NCBI GenBank assembly: GCA_002633005.1
Contig: NMRA01000313.1
Location: 1 to 64,000, forward strand
From: Phoronis australis
Taxonomy: Eukaryota > Phoronida > Phoronidae
Length of the DNA stretch: 64,000 bases
Direction of reading: 5' to 3'
Under the pieces are notes generated by a model. That model was given only the letters and a program-made list of their open reading frames with translations. It was not told the DNA's origin and did not search any database. The stretch's first letter is position 1. The number at the start of each line of letters is the position of its first letter. Positions 1 through 12,100 of the stretch are shown here, in pieces. The position numbers and the translations under genes were made by a program.

Positions 1-399
1 ACTCTCTTCTGTACACTGCAACAACTGAGGGCTTTTCTCCTCGGTTGTCAATTGAAGCCACGCTGGTGAGTCGGCAGTTCTGTGCTGACTTGACGTTGCT
101 CCAAAGTTGTGGGAGGGTGTGGGGCCAAGTTTTTGAGGGGTGCTCTTGTCTGTCGGGTAATCTTCATAACTCTTTCATAATGACTGCATGGAGAGGGTGA
201 TCCTTAGCTTGGTGGCTTTCGTGTTGGCAACTGCCAGGTCTATGACCTGGCGTTGCTTGATGCTAAGTACGCCTACCAGTTGACGCAGTGCAGCTGCTGG
301 TGTTGACCTGTTACAAACAGTGGCGCTCCTATGCCTTCGTGTCAGCTTTGGCACGAAGAAAATGGACGTTTCAGCTGGCTCCAGTTATGACCTGATGGT

Positions 400-2135
400 C
401 GAAGAAAACATCCAGGAGTCTCAGTGTCTCAGGCGCTACAATTTTAACTTCATCATTGACAGGGCGAGGGACATCTTCAACTATGACACGATTGTCTAGG
501 TTGCGGAGCAAAGGTTTGCACTTCTCACCATGGCAACTTCTACCATTGCCGGATCAGCAGTTCTTGATACATGTATCAGTCAGCATTGGTTGAGTGCTCT
601 GAATGCCTTCTTGGGGGAACTGCCACCACGCATGGGATGGTCTCATTGGCGAAAGTCCTGAGTCGGTTGGCTGATTTGAACCAAGGACCAAGTATTGTTA
701 TTAAAAAGCGTAGAGAATGGAGGAGTTTGTTGTGGAAGGCTTGCGCTGATGCTTATTCAGTCTGAGCGCTAGGGTCCATGTTTAACCATGCATTCGCACT
801 CAGGGTAGTCATGACACAACGGTAGAGAAGCCAAGGTGTAACATGCCATCAACTAAAATGGGGAGATGGAAGAGTTTTAAACATTCTTATGATCCAGTCC
901 ACAAGCAGGGATTTCTGATGGTTTTCAAAACATTCGCTGATATCTGCTCCCAGAGATAATGCATTAGCCCAAGTATCGTTTGGGGGTGGTATACCCCCAT
1001 GCCATTAAAGAGCCAGGTCTCGATCAGTCTTTTGATCCGGCGAGCGATGATTTCCTCTTTGATCATCCCCACAAGGTTTTTCATGACAGTGACGCGATGC
1101 TCTTTGAGCAGCTTGTGTTAATTGTCTGGTTAGGGAACAACTGCTAGGAAGGACAACTCTTTCTGTACACCTTGGCGAGGTGAGCTAGGGTCGCCTTGGG
1201 TAGGGTCTTCAGTATCATTTCCTTAATTTCGATAGGGCCAGGTGCACCATACTTACTGGAGTTGATTGCATCAGAGTTACCTCATTCATTGAGATTGCAG
1301 CGCCATCCCTTGCTAAATCAGTGAGGTCGCTCGGGTAGCAGAGTAGTGTCACTTTCTTGTCAAGATCGTTGTCATTGCTCTGTCGAGTGAATTGGTCAAA
1401 GAAACCCCTGTCTTGTTACTCATCACTTCTCAGGATGCTGCCATAATCAACATAAAGGGACGGACGATGAGTTGATGTGATCTTGCGGTGGAATTGCCAG
1501 AAAGCCTTGGCACTGAGGTTTGCTTTGCAGCAGAGTCCATTCCACCGTTGATTAATGGCATTAGACGCTGCGAGCTTATAATCTGCAGTGACATTGTTCT
1601 TCTTAATTTTGGCTGCCATGAAAGACTTCAGGGTCGTGTTATCATTGGCTCTTGTGGCGGTGAATTCACTGTCCTGTCTGAGCTATGCTAACCACGCTTT
1701 GCATGTATCTACCTCTTCACTCCTCCAGGTGGGGGAATTTCTATGCTTGAGTAGGGGTTGGATAATCCTTGACGGTTGGGATTTCCAGTGAATCATGTTC
1801 TAGACAGTTTCGCCTGTGTAACTTGCATAAGGTGGTTCAGCTTTTGTTGCTGGGGTCCTGAGATGGAGGCAGATTTGCACCCAGCAAAAGAATTTGTCGC
1901 TGCCCGCTTTGGAAATGCTAGACCATTCGGTCCGGTGACGAAGGCCTGACCAATTCAGGAGTCAGTGCCACCTGGTCTTTCAGCCATCTATATTGGCTTT
2001 CCATTATTGATTACAGAGTTGTCCAAATCTGTGAGTGCATCGACAAGGGCCTTTCCATTAGGATGTTCATCATTGATTCTCATGTAAGGTTGCGGGCACT
2101 GAAATCACCCACGACAAGCGTATCCTGGCGTGTGG
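400..2135 (-). mobile_element. Decayed non-LTR retrotransposon (endonuclease plus RT fragments)
   Basis: Read on the minus strand, 2092-2130 gives DTLVVGDFSAR, the core of the LINE-type endonuclease (GDFNA/S). Downstream at about 1920-2080 is a P-N-G-K-A-L-V-D-A-L pattern ending in a QAFVTGP stretch, the usual end of that domain. At 1416-1619 is a linker resembling LINE sequences (LSAKAFWQFHRKIT, YGSILRSDE), then RT-like EEIIARRIKRLIE near 1030. The order endonuclease, linker, RT is correct for the minus strand. Frames are broken by many stops and shifts, two of them TGA/TAG where tryptophan is expected. It is inactive. The limits are approximate. Confidence 0.6.
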
Positions 2136-2509
2136 CGGTGAGGCCACGCAAAATCGCAATCTTCAGCTTTGGCGGCCGTGTTGCCGCTCTTGTACAGGTA
2201 AGCTTTAAAGACGGGACTCTGGAGTCTAAGATCTTGAATCTTCAGGATTTGCACCTGGCTATTAGGTGTGGTGTCTCTCATTGCATCTCAGATTTTCACA
2301 ATGTTGCTGCCTGGTGCTCCATGCATACTGCATCTCTAGGGTTTCAACCATCTTCAAGAACTCTCATAGCTCAGCCTGGGGTGCCAATGACCCCAGTTGA
2401 CACGTTGCCACGAGGACACTCTAAGAGAATCTTGAAGTACGAGAGGCGATGTACTGGCGGGGAAGACGTAGGAAATCGGCTTCCTTTTCAGGTTATCAAT
2501 TCATAACAA

Positions 2510-2944
2510 GTGAAGTACAAGTGAAAAGGTAAATGAAGAAAGAGTGAAAAGAGCGATAGACGATGCCATAACACATCGTCAGAAAGGGACTTGCGAAAAA
2601 ATACATTTTTTGTTCTGTTTTGAAAAATGAGGTCTCGTTTAAATGCTCTTTCTTTTACACGCTTCAGCGTGTCTTTCTTTCCTCAACAGCCGCCAGTCCT
2701 GCGCCTAGATAAGTCATCAGGCGTTCACCCTAATGCCTCCTAATTATTGGGAGGGAGGTGCCATCACTCAATATGGAAATATACTGACATTGAAATATTG
2801 TTTGCTTTTGAGTTGACAACTTCGTTATATGTCAAAATCGTTTAATAGCGTACACTGTTTTTACTATCATTGTGTGATCATGATATATTTCTCTCTCCGA
2901 GTCGAAAGTGAGTGGATTTGAATCAACATGACCTCATTTTACAG
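2510..2944. other. Non-coding, upstream intron of RPTP
   Basis: No exon, repeat or RNA recognised. It ends in the ACAG acceptor of the first RPTP exon in the window. Confidence 0.5.
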
Positions 2945-3162
2945 TACCTTCAAAACCGATAAAGGTTAAGACAACCTCCACAGGTCCTACCACACTACGT
3001 GTCATGTGGTCTAAACCTTTGCACCCAAATGGCGTCATCGTTGCCTACGCTGTGAAGCTTTGGCTTGCTGCGAATGCCTCCATAAACGAGACCCGAAGGA
3101 ATCTGACCGAACAATCAACAGAGTTCTACAATTTGAAGCCAGATACATCGTACTCAGTACAG
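2945..3162 (+). CDS. RPTP exon 1 of window: first part of an FN3 domain
   Basis: Acceptor ACAG and donor GTATGA flank the exon. It encodes the A to F strands of an FN3 repeat: the opening P-x-K-P, the core tryptophan (MWSKP), and the LKPDTSY turn before the F strand. It starts with two bases of a split codon and ends in phase 0. Several N-x-S/T sequons (NAS, NET, NLT) suggest glycosylation of an extracellular segment. Confidence 0.9.
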
Positions 3163-6100
3163 GTATGAATGCATCAATGAAGAGTTTGTTTCTCGTTATT
3201 GTTTATATCAGTGTATACAGGAAACATCGTTACTGTCAGGCATTTTGTGTCAATCCAAATGTAAAATACGTTATATCAGACGATGAGTTCAAGCGTCCAT
3301 TTTAGTTTAAGTAGCCTTCTTCAGACCTACGCAAGTATCACGACTACTGTGCGTTGGATGGGAAATAATGAATCTGTACCCCTTTACTACTAATAGTGTG
3401 ATTGACTCTTCGGCCTTTCAAGTGTACGAAGCACCAAAGGGCATTTAAACGAGTACCTATCTGCGCTTTAAAATGTACTTAAATAACGCGTGGTTTTGCT
3501 TAACCATTGCTTAATAATTAACGCATAGTTTTACTTCATTCTTTAAGTACAATCTAATAAAAAGTTTACATTCAGTACGTAACGGCGCCATCATTTATGT
3601 GGTCACTTGATAAGGATTGCCCTCGACCCTGTAGAAAGTTTTCCGCTTTGATTTAGCAAAAGTGCACTTAGAATAAGAGCTGAACTGGATCGTTTAAAAA
3701 CCAATTTAGCGAGATGATTAACCAAAACTGAGCGCAAAATAAGGACAGAACTACATGTATGCTCGTTTAGGAACTAATTCAGTGCGTTAATTAAGCAAGA
3801 CTAAGCGTTGATAAAGCACATTCAAGCGTGCATAAAGGTAATAGTTCGAAAACCCTTTGGCACCTCATACAAGTGTTATTATTGACGCGAACTTGTTGGC
3901 CAGTCAGTGCGGTCGGTGACCTCTTACCTCTAGCGTAATAGGCCAATGGCTGAATACACGAAGCTTTAAACAGCTTAATTTCTACAACACTCTGCTTATT
4001 CCTCTTGTAACTTTTGAGATTTTATTGCTAAATTGAGGATATTGTTTTTTAGGTATTTTCCAAAACTGTTAAGGGTTATGGAGAAGGCAGTGACATTTTT
4101 AACGGCAAAACCGGTGTAGGAAGTAAGTTTCTTTTCGTACTGTGTGCACTCCTTGTTGTTTACTTAAATCTGTTGTTGTTTGGAACCAGTGCCTGGGTAT
4201 GCCAAACTTAAGGTGAGGTTGGGCTCAAAATTGAGGCAGTCATATTCTTTGTGGAGTTCGAACTTTTACTCTGAGAATGAAACACGATAATTGAAGCTTG
4301 GATCAGATTCTGTAGGAGAGGGTAATTACGAAAGTCATCTAACTAGGACGATAAAAAGCTAGAGAGACCATGCTGAACAATTTGGTTGCAGAAGACTTTT
4401 GTTTGCATCTATGACATTCCTCGATTTTGCTAGCAATATTCTTGTTTAAGAACCTGATCAACCACTGAACTTGGAAAACGTTTCTCGAACGGACACAACA
4501 TTAACATTTGCATGGACGGAACCAATTAACCAAAGGGGTGAAATACAACACTACAAGGTAATTCAACGAAACAATGTACATACATGTAACCTATTAAAAA
4601 CGCAAAGTTGCTAAGCCAAGTCAAAGATACGCATATGGGGCCAATCCTTCAGTTTAGTACATGTACATCCGCATTGCTCCATGTTTGGCTGGCGATAATA
4701 CGATCTTTTGCTGTCATAAATTCGATTTCAAGGACATCAAAACCGTCAGCGCTTCCGAGTTTATTGGGATTGGCCTACTACAACAGTAAAACTCTGCGCT
4801 TGCACGCTGAGAGTAATAAGAAGAATAAATTTGAAGAAAACCCAGGAACAACAGTACTCTGCGCTTACACGCGCAGAGTAAAAATTAGCGACGTTGCGTC
4901 CGTATCTCACGGACTTCAGCTTGGCTTGTGACGTTATCGTTATTCTGGCCAATTATGATTCGGCTATTTTTAGCCTCCAATGCGCCACTGGACATGATTT
5001 CAATACTGATGATGTTAGACTTTGAGGAAGACTGGTTCAGAAGGGGTTAAAGGAAGCTCTCCGTGAGCCCATTGAGAGTCCCTCTTTAAGTAAAAGAGAC
5101 GGTTTAAGATTCGATTGTCACACGTATGGGATGGTGTTCTGAGGTCAATGTCGCGCCGTCTGGTCAAAACGCAACCAATTGGCCAGAATAACGATAACGT
5201 CACAAGCCCAGCTGAAGTCCGTGAGATGCGTACGCAACGTAGCTAATTTTTGTAAGTTTTTATTCCAGTATTAGAATCAAACTTGATCTTCTTGGACATA
5301 TGCTCAAATGTCACCAGAATATAGCCAAAATCACGCGTTCTCATTTTAAATACACGCCAATATCTCACGCAATATCGTATTCCTTTTTAGCGAGATTCTA
5401 GCTACTGAACCCGACCCAGATGTTTAGCCGGTGGGTTGGCGGAACCAGTCATTCTGGTGCGATTAGTTGGTGTGCATACATGTCAGGTGCAAAATTTTAA
5501 TTTGGTATAACTAGGTGTTCAAATTTACTGATAGTACTTTCATGGTTTCCATCACCTTCAGTTTATGTTCTGTAATGTATTCCTGCACCTAAGTAGATCA
5601 TTCTGACTCAATTCGCCGTAGAATTTCACATCTTTTTGCAGATATTTTGTGAATTTATTGAGTCTTCACTAGACTATCAGGGAACAAAATATAATTCGGC
5701 CGTGTTGGGCGCATCATTGAATGGTACCATTGGTAACCTGTCCGAAGCTTCTCTGTATCAATGCTCTGTGAGGGGGAGGACATCTGCCGGCTACGGCGAT
5801 CCTAGTGAAACGGTTTTGGTGTGGACTGCTCCTCCGAAGTCTAATGGTAAGCAATTTCCATTTGTGGGAGAAACTAAGTTGGTCACGTGATTTGAGAGAC
5901 AGATTTGGTAAGTAATTGAAAATAATAAATACATGTGCCTAAAAAGACAACTGTCCTTCAAATAATATCTTATCGTCTGCGACAATGATTACAGAAGTAA
6001 GTATTAAGGTTTTGTAGGACTACATGTATATCTAAACGTTTGTGAATTAAGCCCGATGTCAACAAAACTATAGATGTACAGTATATACTTTCTGAAAAAT

Positions 6101-9100
6101 AGAAACCAAGTAGAATTCGATTGTTGTATCTCGACTAATCTGCCATCAATTGGATCACGTCATCTTGATTTTTGGTAAGATCTAACAAAAAGAAAGTTAG
6201 ATTTACAGCAAAGAAGGATGTCAATATCACCGCCACTATATACACTTACCAATGATGCAACATTTGAAACAACTGATGGATGTCTCCACAGCTTTTGTCC
6301 TGTCCGTTACGCACACATTCATTTCCACTTGACTGTACACTATGCCAGACAATGTCATGTGTGTTCAACATAAAGTGTCAAACATCATAGAATCAATTAG
6401 ACGGACAGATTGAACCTAAACTGGATTACTCGACTTTTTTCTCATAACGGAGGCAAAAATTTCAGTTTCCCGTGTTTTTCAAAATTGTGTTTTATTGAAA
6501 CAAATTTACATTTGGTGGTGATAGATATTTGACGAAAATAAGTACAGAACAATTTCAGTTTCTCGTGTTCTACAAAAATGTGTTTTACTGAAACAAATTT
6601 ACATGTGGTGCTGATAAATATTTGACGGAAATAGGTACAGTAGTGGTTCCATTAGCATTGATCTTATAAATACAATGTATACATACTTTCGAATATATTT
6701 TCTTCAGAAGTGTGTACAATGGGCCTCTTTTACATAAATGCAAATCAAATTGGATTGTACACCAAGCAGAAGTGGATAATATTACATTTCAGGCAAATGT
6801 ACTAATCTACCTGATGGAAGGACAAGTGACGGAACGTCAGATGTCCAAATATCGGGAGTCTGAATATTTAACGAATTCCAATTAAGGTCACTGTCACAGC
6901 AATCAATTTGTCTCAGCCAGAACTCTCCCATATGCTGATTCCTATTGGATACCCTCACCTTTTCACTCCCTATAATCCAGGGTTGTAATTGACATCCCGT
7001 TCTGGGGCCCGATCCAAGAAATCAGACTTAGCGACTACATATTTCAAAATAATATATAGCGCCGGAAATACAATGTAATTCTTCGGACGTGCGCAGGCCA
7101 CATAAGTTGGACCCATTGCATAAAACGCCTGATTTAAAATTCATTAGAAACCCCATGTGCCATAATGACATTAGGTTCTTCAAGGGCGAGTTTGGGTAGT
7201 TAGTTCCGGTAACCATATAGAACATCAAATGTCTATGCCTGGAATACGATCCAAATTGGAGTTATATATAGCATATACAGCCACTGTGGATTCCATATAT
7301 GTCGTAATCAGAGGTAAAGCTCAGTCCTCCAAAGCAGAATCTAAAAAATTCTAAAGATGTTAACAAGACTATTCACTTTGGCCGCCGCCATTATTGTGTC
7401 ATGGACCATGGCGACATCTAGCGGGTGTGTGTGAGAGCCGACGAAGAACACGAGACGTTGACGCCCATTTTAGTTCTTCAAATTCAAAATTGCGAAGTGT
7501 CTTTGTTTATAATATTCAAAACTATAAAAAAACATGAGCAGTGCAAAGGAAAATACATATGGGCAAAATGTAGAGTATATAAAGAAAAAATGGGCAGTAA
7601 ATGCGAAAAAAATACATTATAAACAAGTGTGTGACTCAGTAATCAGAGGTAAACAGGTGAAAATAGGTGACTGGAGGGTAAGCAGGTATAGAACATGTAG
7701 GAATTTAGAGGGGTCAGGGAAATAGTAAACATTAGATAGATCTGCTGAAGAAGAGGTAGGAGCAAAAACGTTGGGGGGCACCTCTCAATCAAATGGTTGG
7801 TGTTAATATCACTTAATTATCAATTAATTATTAAAACTTTCAGCGCATCAACTTTGGTTTAACATATAATTGAAAAAGTAACAGACTCTCATCCCCCAAC
7901 CATCAAAAGTTTCCTACGCCAATGTCCGAAAACTGCGATCTTACCCCATCCAAACACAGGTCCAGATCTTTGTTTCGAAAATCCACACCTTGCGACATTC
8001 TACATTCAAGCAAGGGGACTGTGCCCAGTTACAGGAAACAGTCCCAAATATCGACTCAACAGAGGCAGATCAAGGATTTTTAAAAGGGGGGGTGCGGATC
8101 AGAGATTTTTATGAAGGGTGACCCAAGTCAACAATTTGAAAATTCTAGCTTTGTCATCACTAAAATCGAGGGAAAATGGGCGATCCGAACCTCTTTGACA
8201 TAGTATCCCGCCTGTGCTCAACTGTCTTGCCTAAGTCTTTTGGGTATTTTCTTCGTTCTTTACTCACAGTTTTTATATTTTTTCTATCATTTTATCTTCA
8301 TTACAAGATCCTATTTTGACTTATGACGTTTTCTAATAATGTAACGAAAACCTGATCTTTTAATTCAGTCCAAATATTTAGGGATTTGTTTCTTAAATGA
8401 GGGCGTTGCACACAAATGCGAAGTAGTTTTAGGGAACAGAGTGGAGTCGCTATTTGGGACTTATTCACGGGACCCCCAGCATCCGTGCCTGATGGTATCT
8501 GAAATGGGTAGCGCATTGGTGTGGGTTGTGGTGAACGAAAGTGGGTTCAAGAGGGGTATGGGGTTAAAAACCAGCAAGAGATGGGATTCCTGCCTGAAGT
8601 CTAATAATAAAACCTGTCTTGCATACCCACATAAAACAGCCAGGATGCCTATTGAATACAAAGTTCATTTAGGGTAGATTTTACGATGCTTTCCAGATTT
8701 CGTAAACCATTCACATTTTTAAAATCAACTATCAGCCTACAGTTAAAGCATATTCACCCTACATCAGCAGGTAAAAGTGACCAACTTCAAAGTAAATAAC
8801 ATAAGGACGCCTTATACCGTGACTTGATGTTTTAAGACCCGTGTCAAAACAAAAATCTAAACAAACGACATCGTCCCTGAGTGTAATGGGGTTTCCTACT
8901 TTTAACTTAAAATACACAATACTCCAGAAGTACCCACCGATGTAAGGCTCAATGTGCTTTTAAAAGAATACCTCCTTCGACACTTCTTATGGAAAATTAC
9001 CGAGCAGGTTACCAAACCATACATGTACAATTAATATTGTTTATGCAGTAAAGTCCGAACCATGATCATATTACATAGATTATTGACCAACGACAGCCAG

Positions 9101-12100
9101 AATGTTGACTGTTGGGATCACAAGAAATAACTTAAATAAGCAGTAGCTAATAAATAAAAGCAACGAATAAATAAATAAAATAAATAATAACTACAGAATA
9201 AAGAATAGATAAAACAAATATATTATAATGTAATAATAATAAAATTAGTAAATAAATAGTAATAGTAAATATTATTATCTTTTAGATCTGAATGTATTAA
9301 GACTGCAGAAAGGAATGAAGGAAAGTATATAGAAGCGTCAATGGGCATAGAATAAACTAATCAGTAGTTCTCAAAATCATGCAAACCATTTACATGTACA
9401 ATAATTTTCTGTATAAGCAATCAAATTAAGGGAGCAGTAAATACATTAAGTTTAAGTCAGCCAGACCATCACTGGATGACTGACTGGCTACAGTTTCACG
9501 CAAAAAATCCTTTGTTTCAATCGTAAACATCGATCATCTATCGTAATCAGTGGGGAAGCAAAAAACCGAAAGTCACGAATTTTCTATTAACTTTTGCTGC
9601 AGCCGCAGGCATTGCAAAAAGCAGCATTGTTTTATTACTGACTGGAGCCGTCATATCTTGCCATATTTGTTTGTTGCTCACACGCCTGCTAGACGTCTCA
9701 AAGGTCTATGAAACAACAATGGCCGCCAGTGGTCGTCCAATGGGATTTCGCTAGGTGGTTTCTCACCCTCTCTACGGTCTCTGTGAATATCCTGTTGGGT
9801 AAATAAAGTGTAGTCATCGATATCATTTTTTCCTTGTAAACGAGGTTCGCCAGACAGTAGAACATAATTTCCCTGCATTTCTACAGCAGTGCATCCGTTA
9901 CTATATTAATTTGTTTTTTGTCGTTTCTTCTACAGAATTGAAGAAATTGTTCGTCTTACCGCCAGTGGAATACTTCGAAGAGGAAACCACGGACAGCACA
10001 ATAACTGTAAAACTGCTGCCAGTGAAGTCGGTGGGGTCTCTCGCACCCAGGTAAAAATCAAACCTTTAAACGAAATGTACAAGTGACCAGTGAGAAAGCG
10101 CAAACGCCAATTTATTGTAATGAAACTGTAGAAATCCAACCCTTCAATGAATGATCTTAAGATTGGCAATTCATGTGGTGTTGATGTGACACAGAAGTCC
10201 ATATAGTAACTCTTACCTGCAACAACTTTTTTGGAAATCTAGAATTGTCGTAGTCATATCTGACTGCGAAAAATAAGATACAACTGATTTTAAATTCAAA
10301 GACTTTTCCTGAAGATGATGTTCTGGCGCGCCTGTTGAAAGGAATTGGATCCCTATCATTCACGTCCTCGACAGGGTTCAGCAGCTTCCAATGCACTATT
10401 TTAATTAAGCATGCAAAGTGAATATTTTATAGTTGAATAAGTTGCCGCGTAGATTGTCCAAGTATCAAATTACTAAATCTTGGAATAGCCAAAATTCAGT
10501 GCTGCTGCGAACTACGATAACACGCACGAGCGCCTACATGAATTCTTAACCACTTTTGACGCATTAAAGGAGAATGCCACCCAAAAAAACTATTTTGTAT
10601 CAAATTAGATCGAGTAGTTCTACTCGATAACGGCACGTTCGGTTGCGTTACCTCCCACCTGACGGCAGACGGGGTGTTGAACTTATCCAATGACGTCATT
10701 GCTTTCACATACAGCCTGGTCAGCAGTTCACAACACGGGTTACTGGTGTCAGCTTAGCGCTTTAATTCATCGTTTAACACCAACAAATCATAAAACTTCG
10801 ATGTAAAACCTTTAAAAATACGCAGCGTTCTATGAAAACGTGTTGTTTTATTTCGCTGTTACGGATTTATTGGTATTTGGACCTACAGTAGCCAACAAAG
10901 TTCGGCAGGCCAATTTACCAAGGTCCGCAGCAGGAGCTTGGGGTCTGTTCGGAGATAAATTCTAAGTATTCTTCCGTGAAATACAGACAGGTGAACCTAG
11001 ACCTGTGTTGTTTAGACTTGTGATTTTTTAGTTCTAAACACACAAAACGCTTGTTGTCCCGGCCAGTGGCTCCCAAATCGATCAGGCCCGTTGCAGCCGG
11101 ACTGGCTCGTTATCCCGGCCAGTGGCCCTTAACCCGATCAGGCCCGTCGCGGCCGCCGAGACTGGCACAAACTTAAACCAGCTTGAGTTGGAAACTAAAC
11201 CTCCAGTCACGAAAAGCATATTATAGTGAGCCAAAGAAATAATGTGCACAGAATTTTTTATGTGAAATAGCCACGAAACTGAATTAGCATACGCTCACAC
11301 GGCCAGGGTGACACAGACTTTGTTTCAGTTTTATGTAAGCATTGGTTACGATGAGAATAATTCATTTTGAAACAGAACGCAGAATAATAAAATTCTACAT
11401 GGCAACATGCCCGTTGCCAATCTCGAATTAGTCAAGAGCTCATCCGACGAAGACTTCACGGGTCCGGCGGATCGTCAGGTTTCGCAGGTTACCAGTTCGA
11501 ACAGGAATACACTGATCAAGAAATACTAGAGAGGCGCAGTGAACATGCACAGGCAATGGAACGTATGAATAGTTCTTTGGAAAGCCGGAATTGGTCAGAG
11601 AAATCACTGTCGACGAAATGCAGGCCACAGACAAGGAGATGTTTCACGGCCTCATACTTGCTATTAACAGCGTACTTTTCATTCTTCACTACCGCGAGCC
11701 GCTTCCTAAGAATTTTGGGCTCTCGAGGAAGTCGAAAAAACGACATATTCCCAGCTTCATAGTTCGGACAAGCGGGAACGATGCACCGCAATATAGCGGC
11801 ATTCATTCTGCGGACGAACCACTGACGTCGCTGCGTCGTTTCTCATCTTCCTCACCGGTTAACGCGACACCTCTCGGCAAGGTGAGGTCGACCGTATAAC
11901 AGGCGATGTGGATATAGACCGATTAAGACAGTAAAAACGACTATTAATTAAATAGGGTGGCATTCTCCTTTAAGTCGAATATTGCTGAGCCACTATGTCA
12001 CTGTGGGCCAGTATACCCCGTTTTGTCAATGAAATAGTTTTTTAATCTGTCACCTAAAAAGTAAAACCTGGTAACAAAGTGGGACGTGTCTTTCATGAGT

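Larger units (their letters stand above)
5847..9935 (+). other. RPTP intron (4.1 kb)
   Basis: Mostly unrecognised AT-rich sequence. It holds a tandem duplication (6459-6645), a weak MITE fragment (8052-8200) and an A/T-rich low-complexity tract (9130-9290). No exon found. Confidence 0.6.
10564..11973. mobile_element. Kolobok-like DNA transposon A, 1.41 kb, THAP-encoding, internally deleted
   Basis: It is bounded by TTAA on both sides (10564-10567, 11970-11973), with 15-bp perfect terminal inverted repeats AGGAGAATGCCACCC. TTAA duplication plus a THAP domain is characteristic of the Kolobok superfamily. It carries a THAP ORF on the minus strand (11516-11806) and a fragment of a plus-strand ORF (about 11400-11600). 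The two abut and overlap near 11595, which suggests an internal deletion of a larger element with two convergent genes. piggyBac also uses TTAA but does not fit the THAP domain. Confidence 0.72.

Noticed and set aside
10564-11973. piggyBac element, because of TTAA ends
   Set aside because: The THAP domain and the A-starting TIR fit Kolobok better, and no piggyBac DDD transposase sequence was seen.
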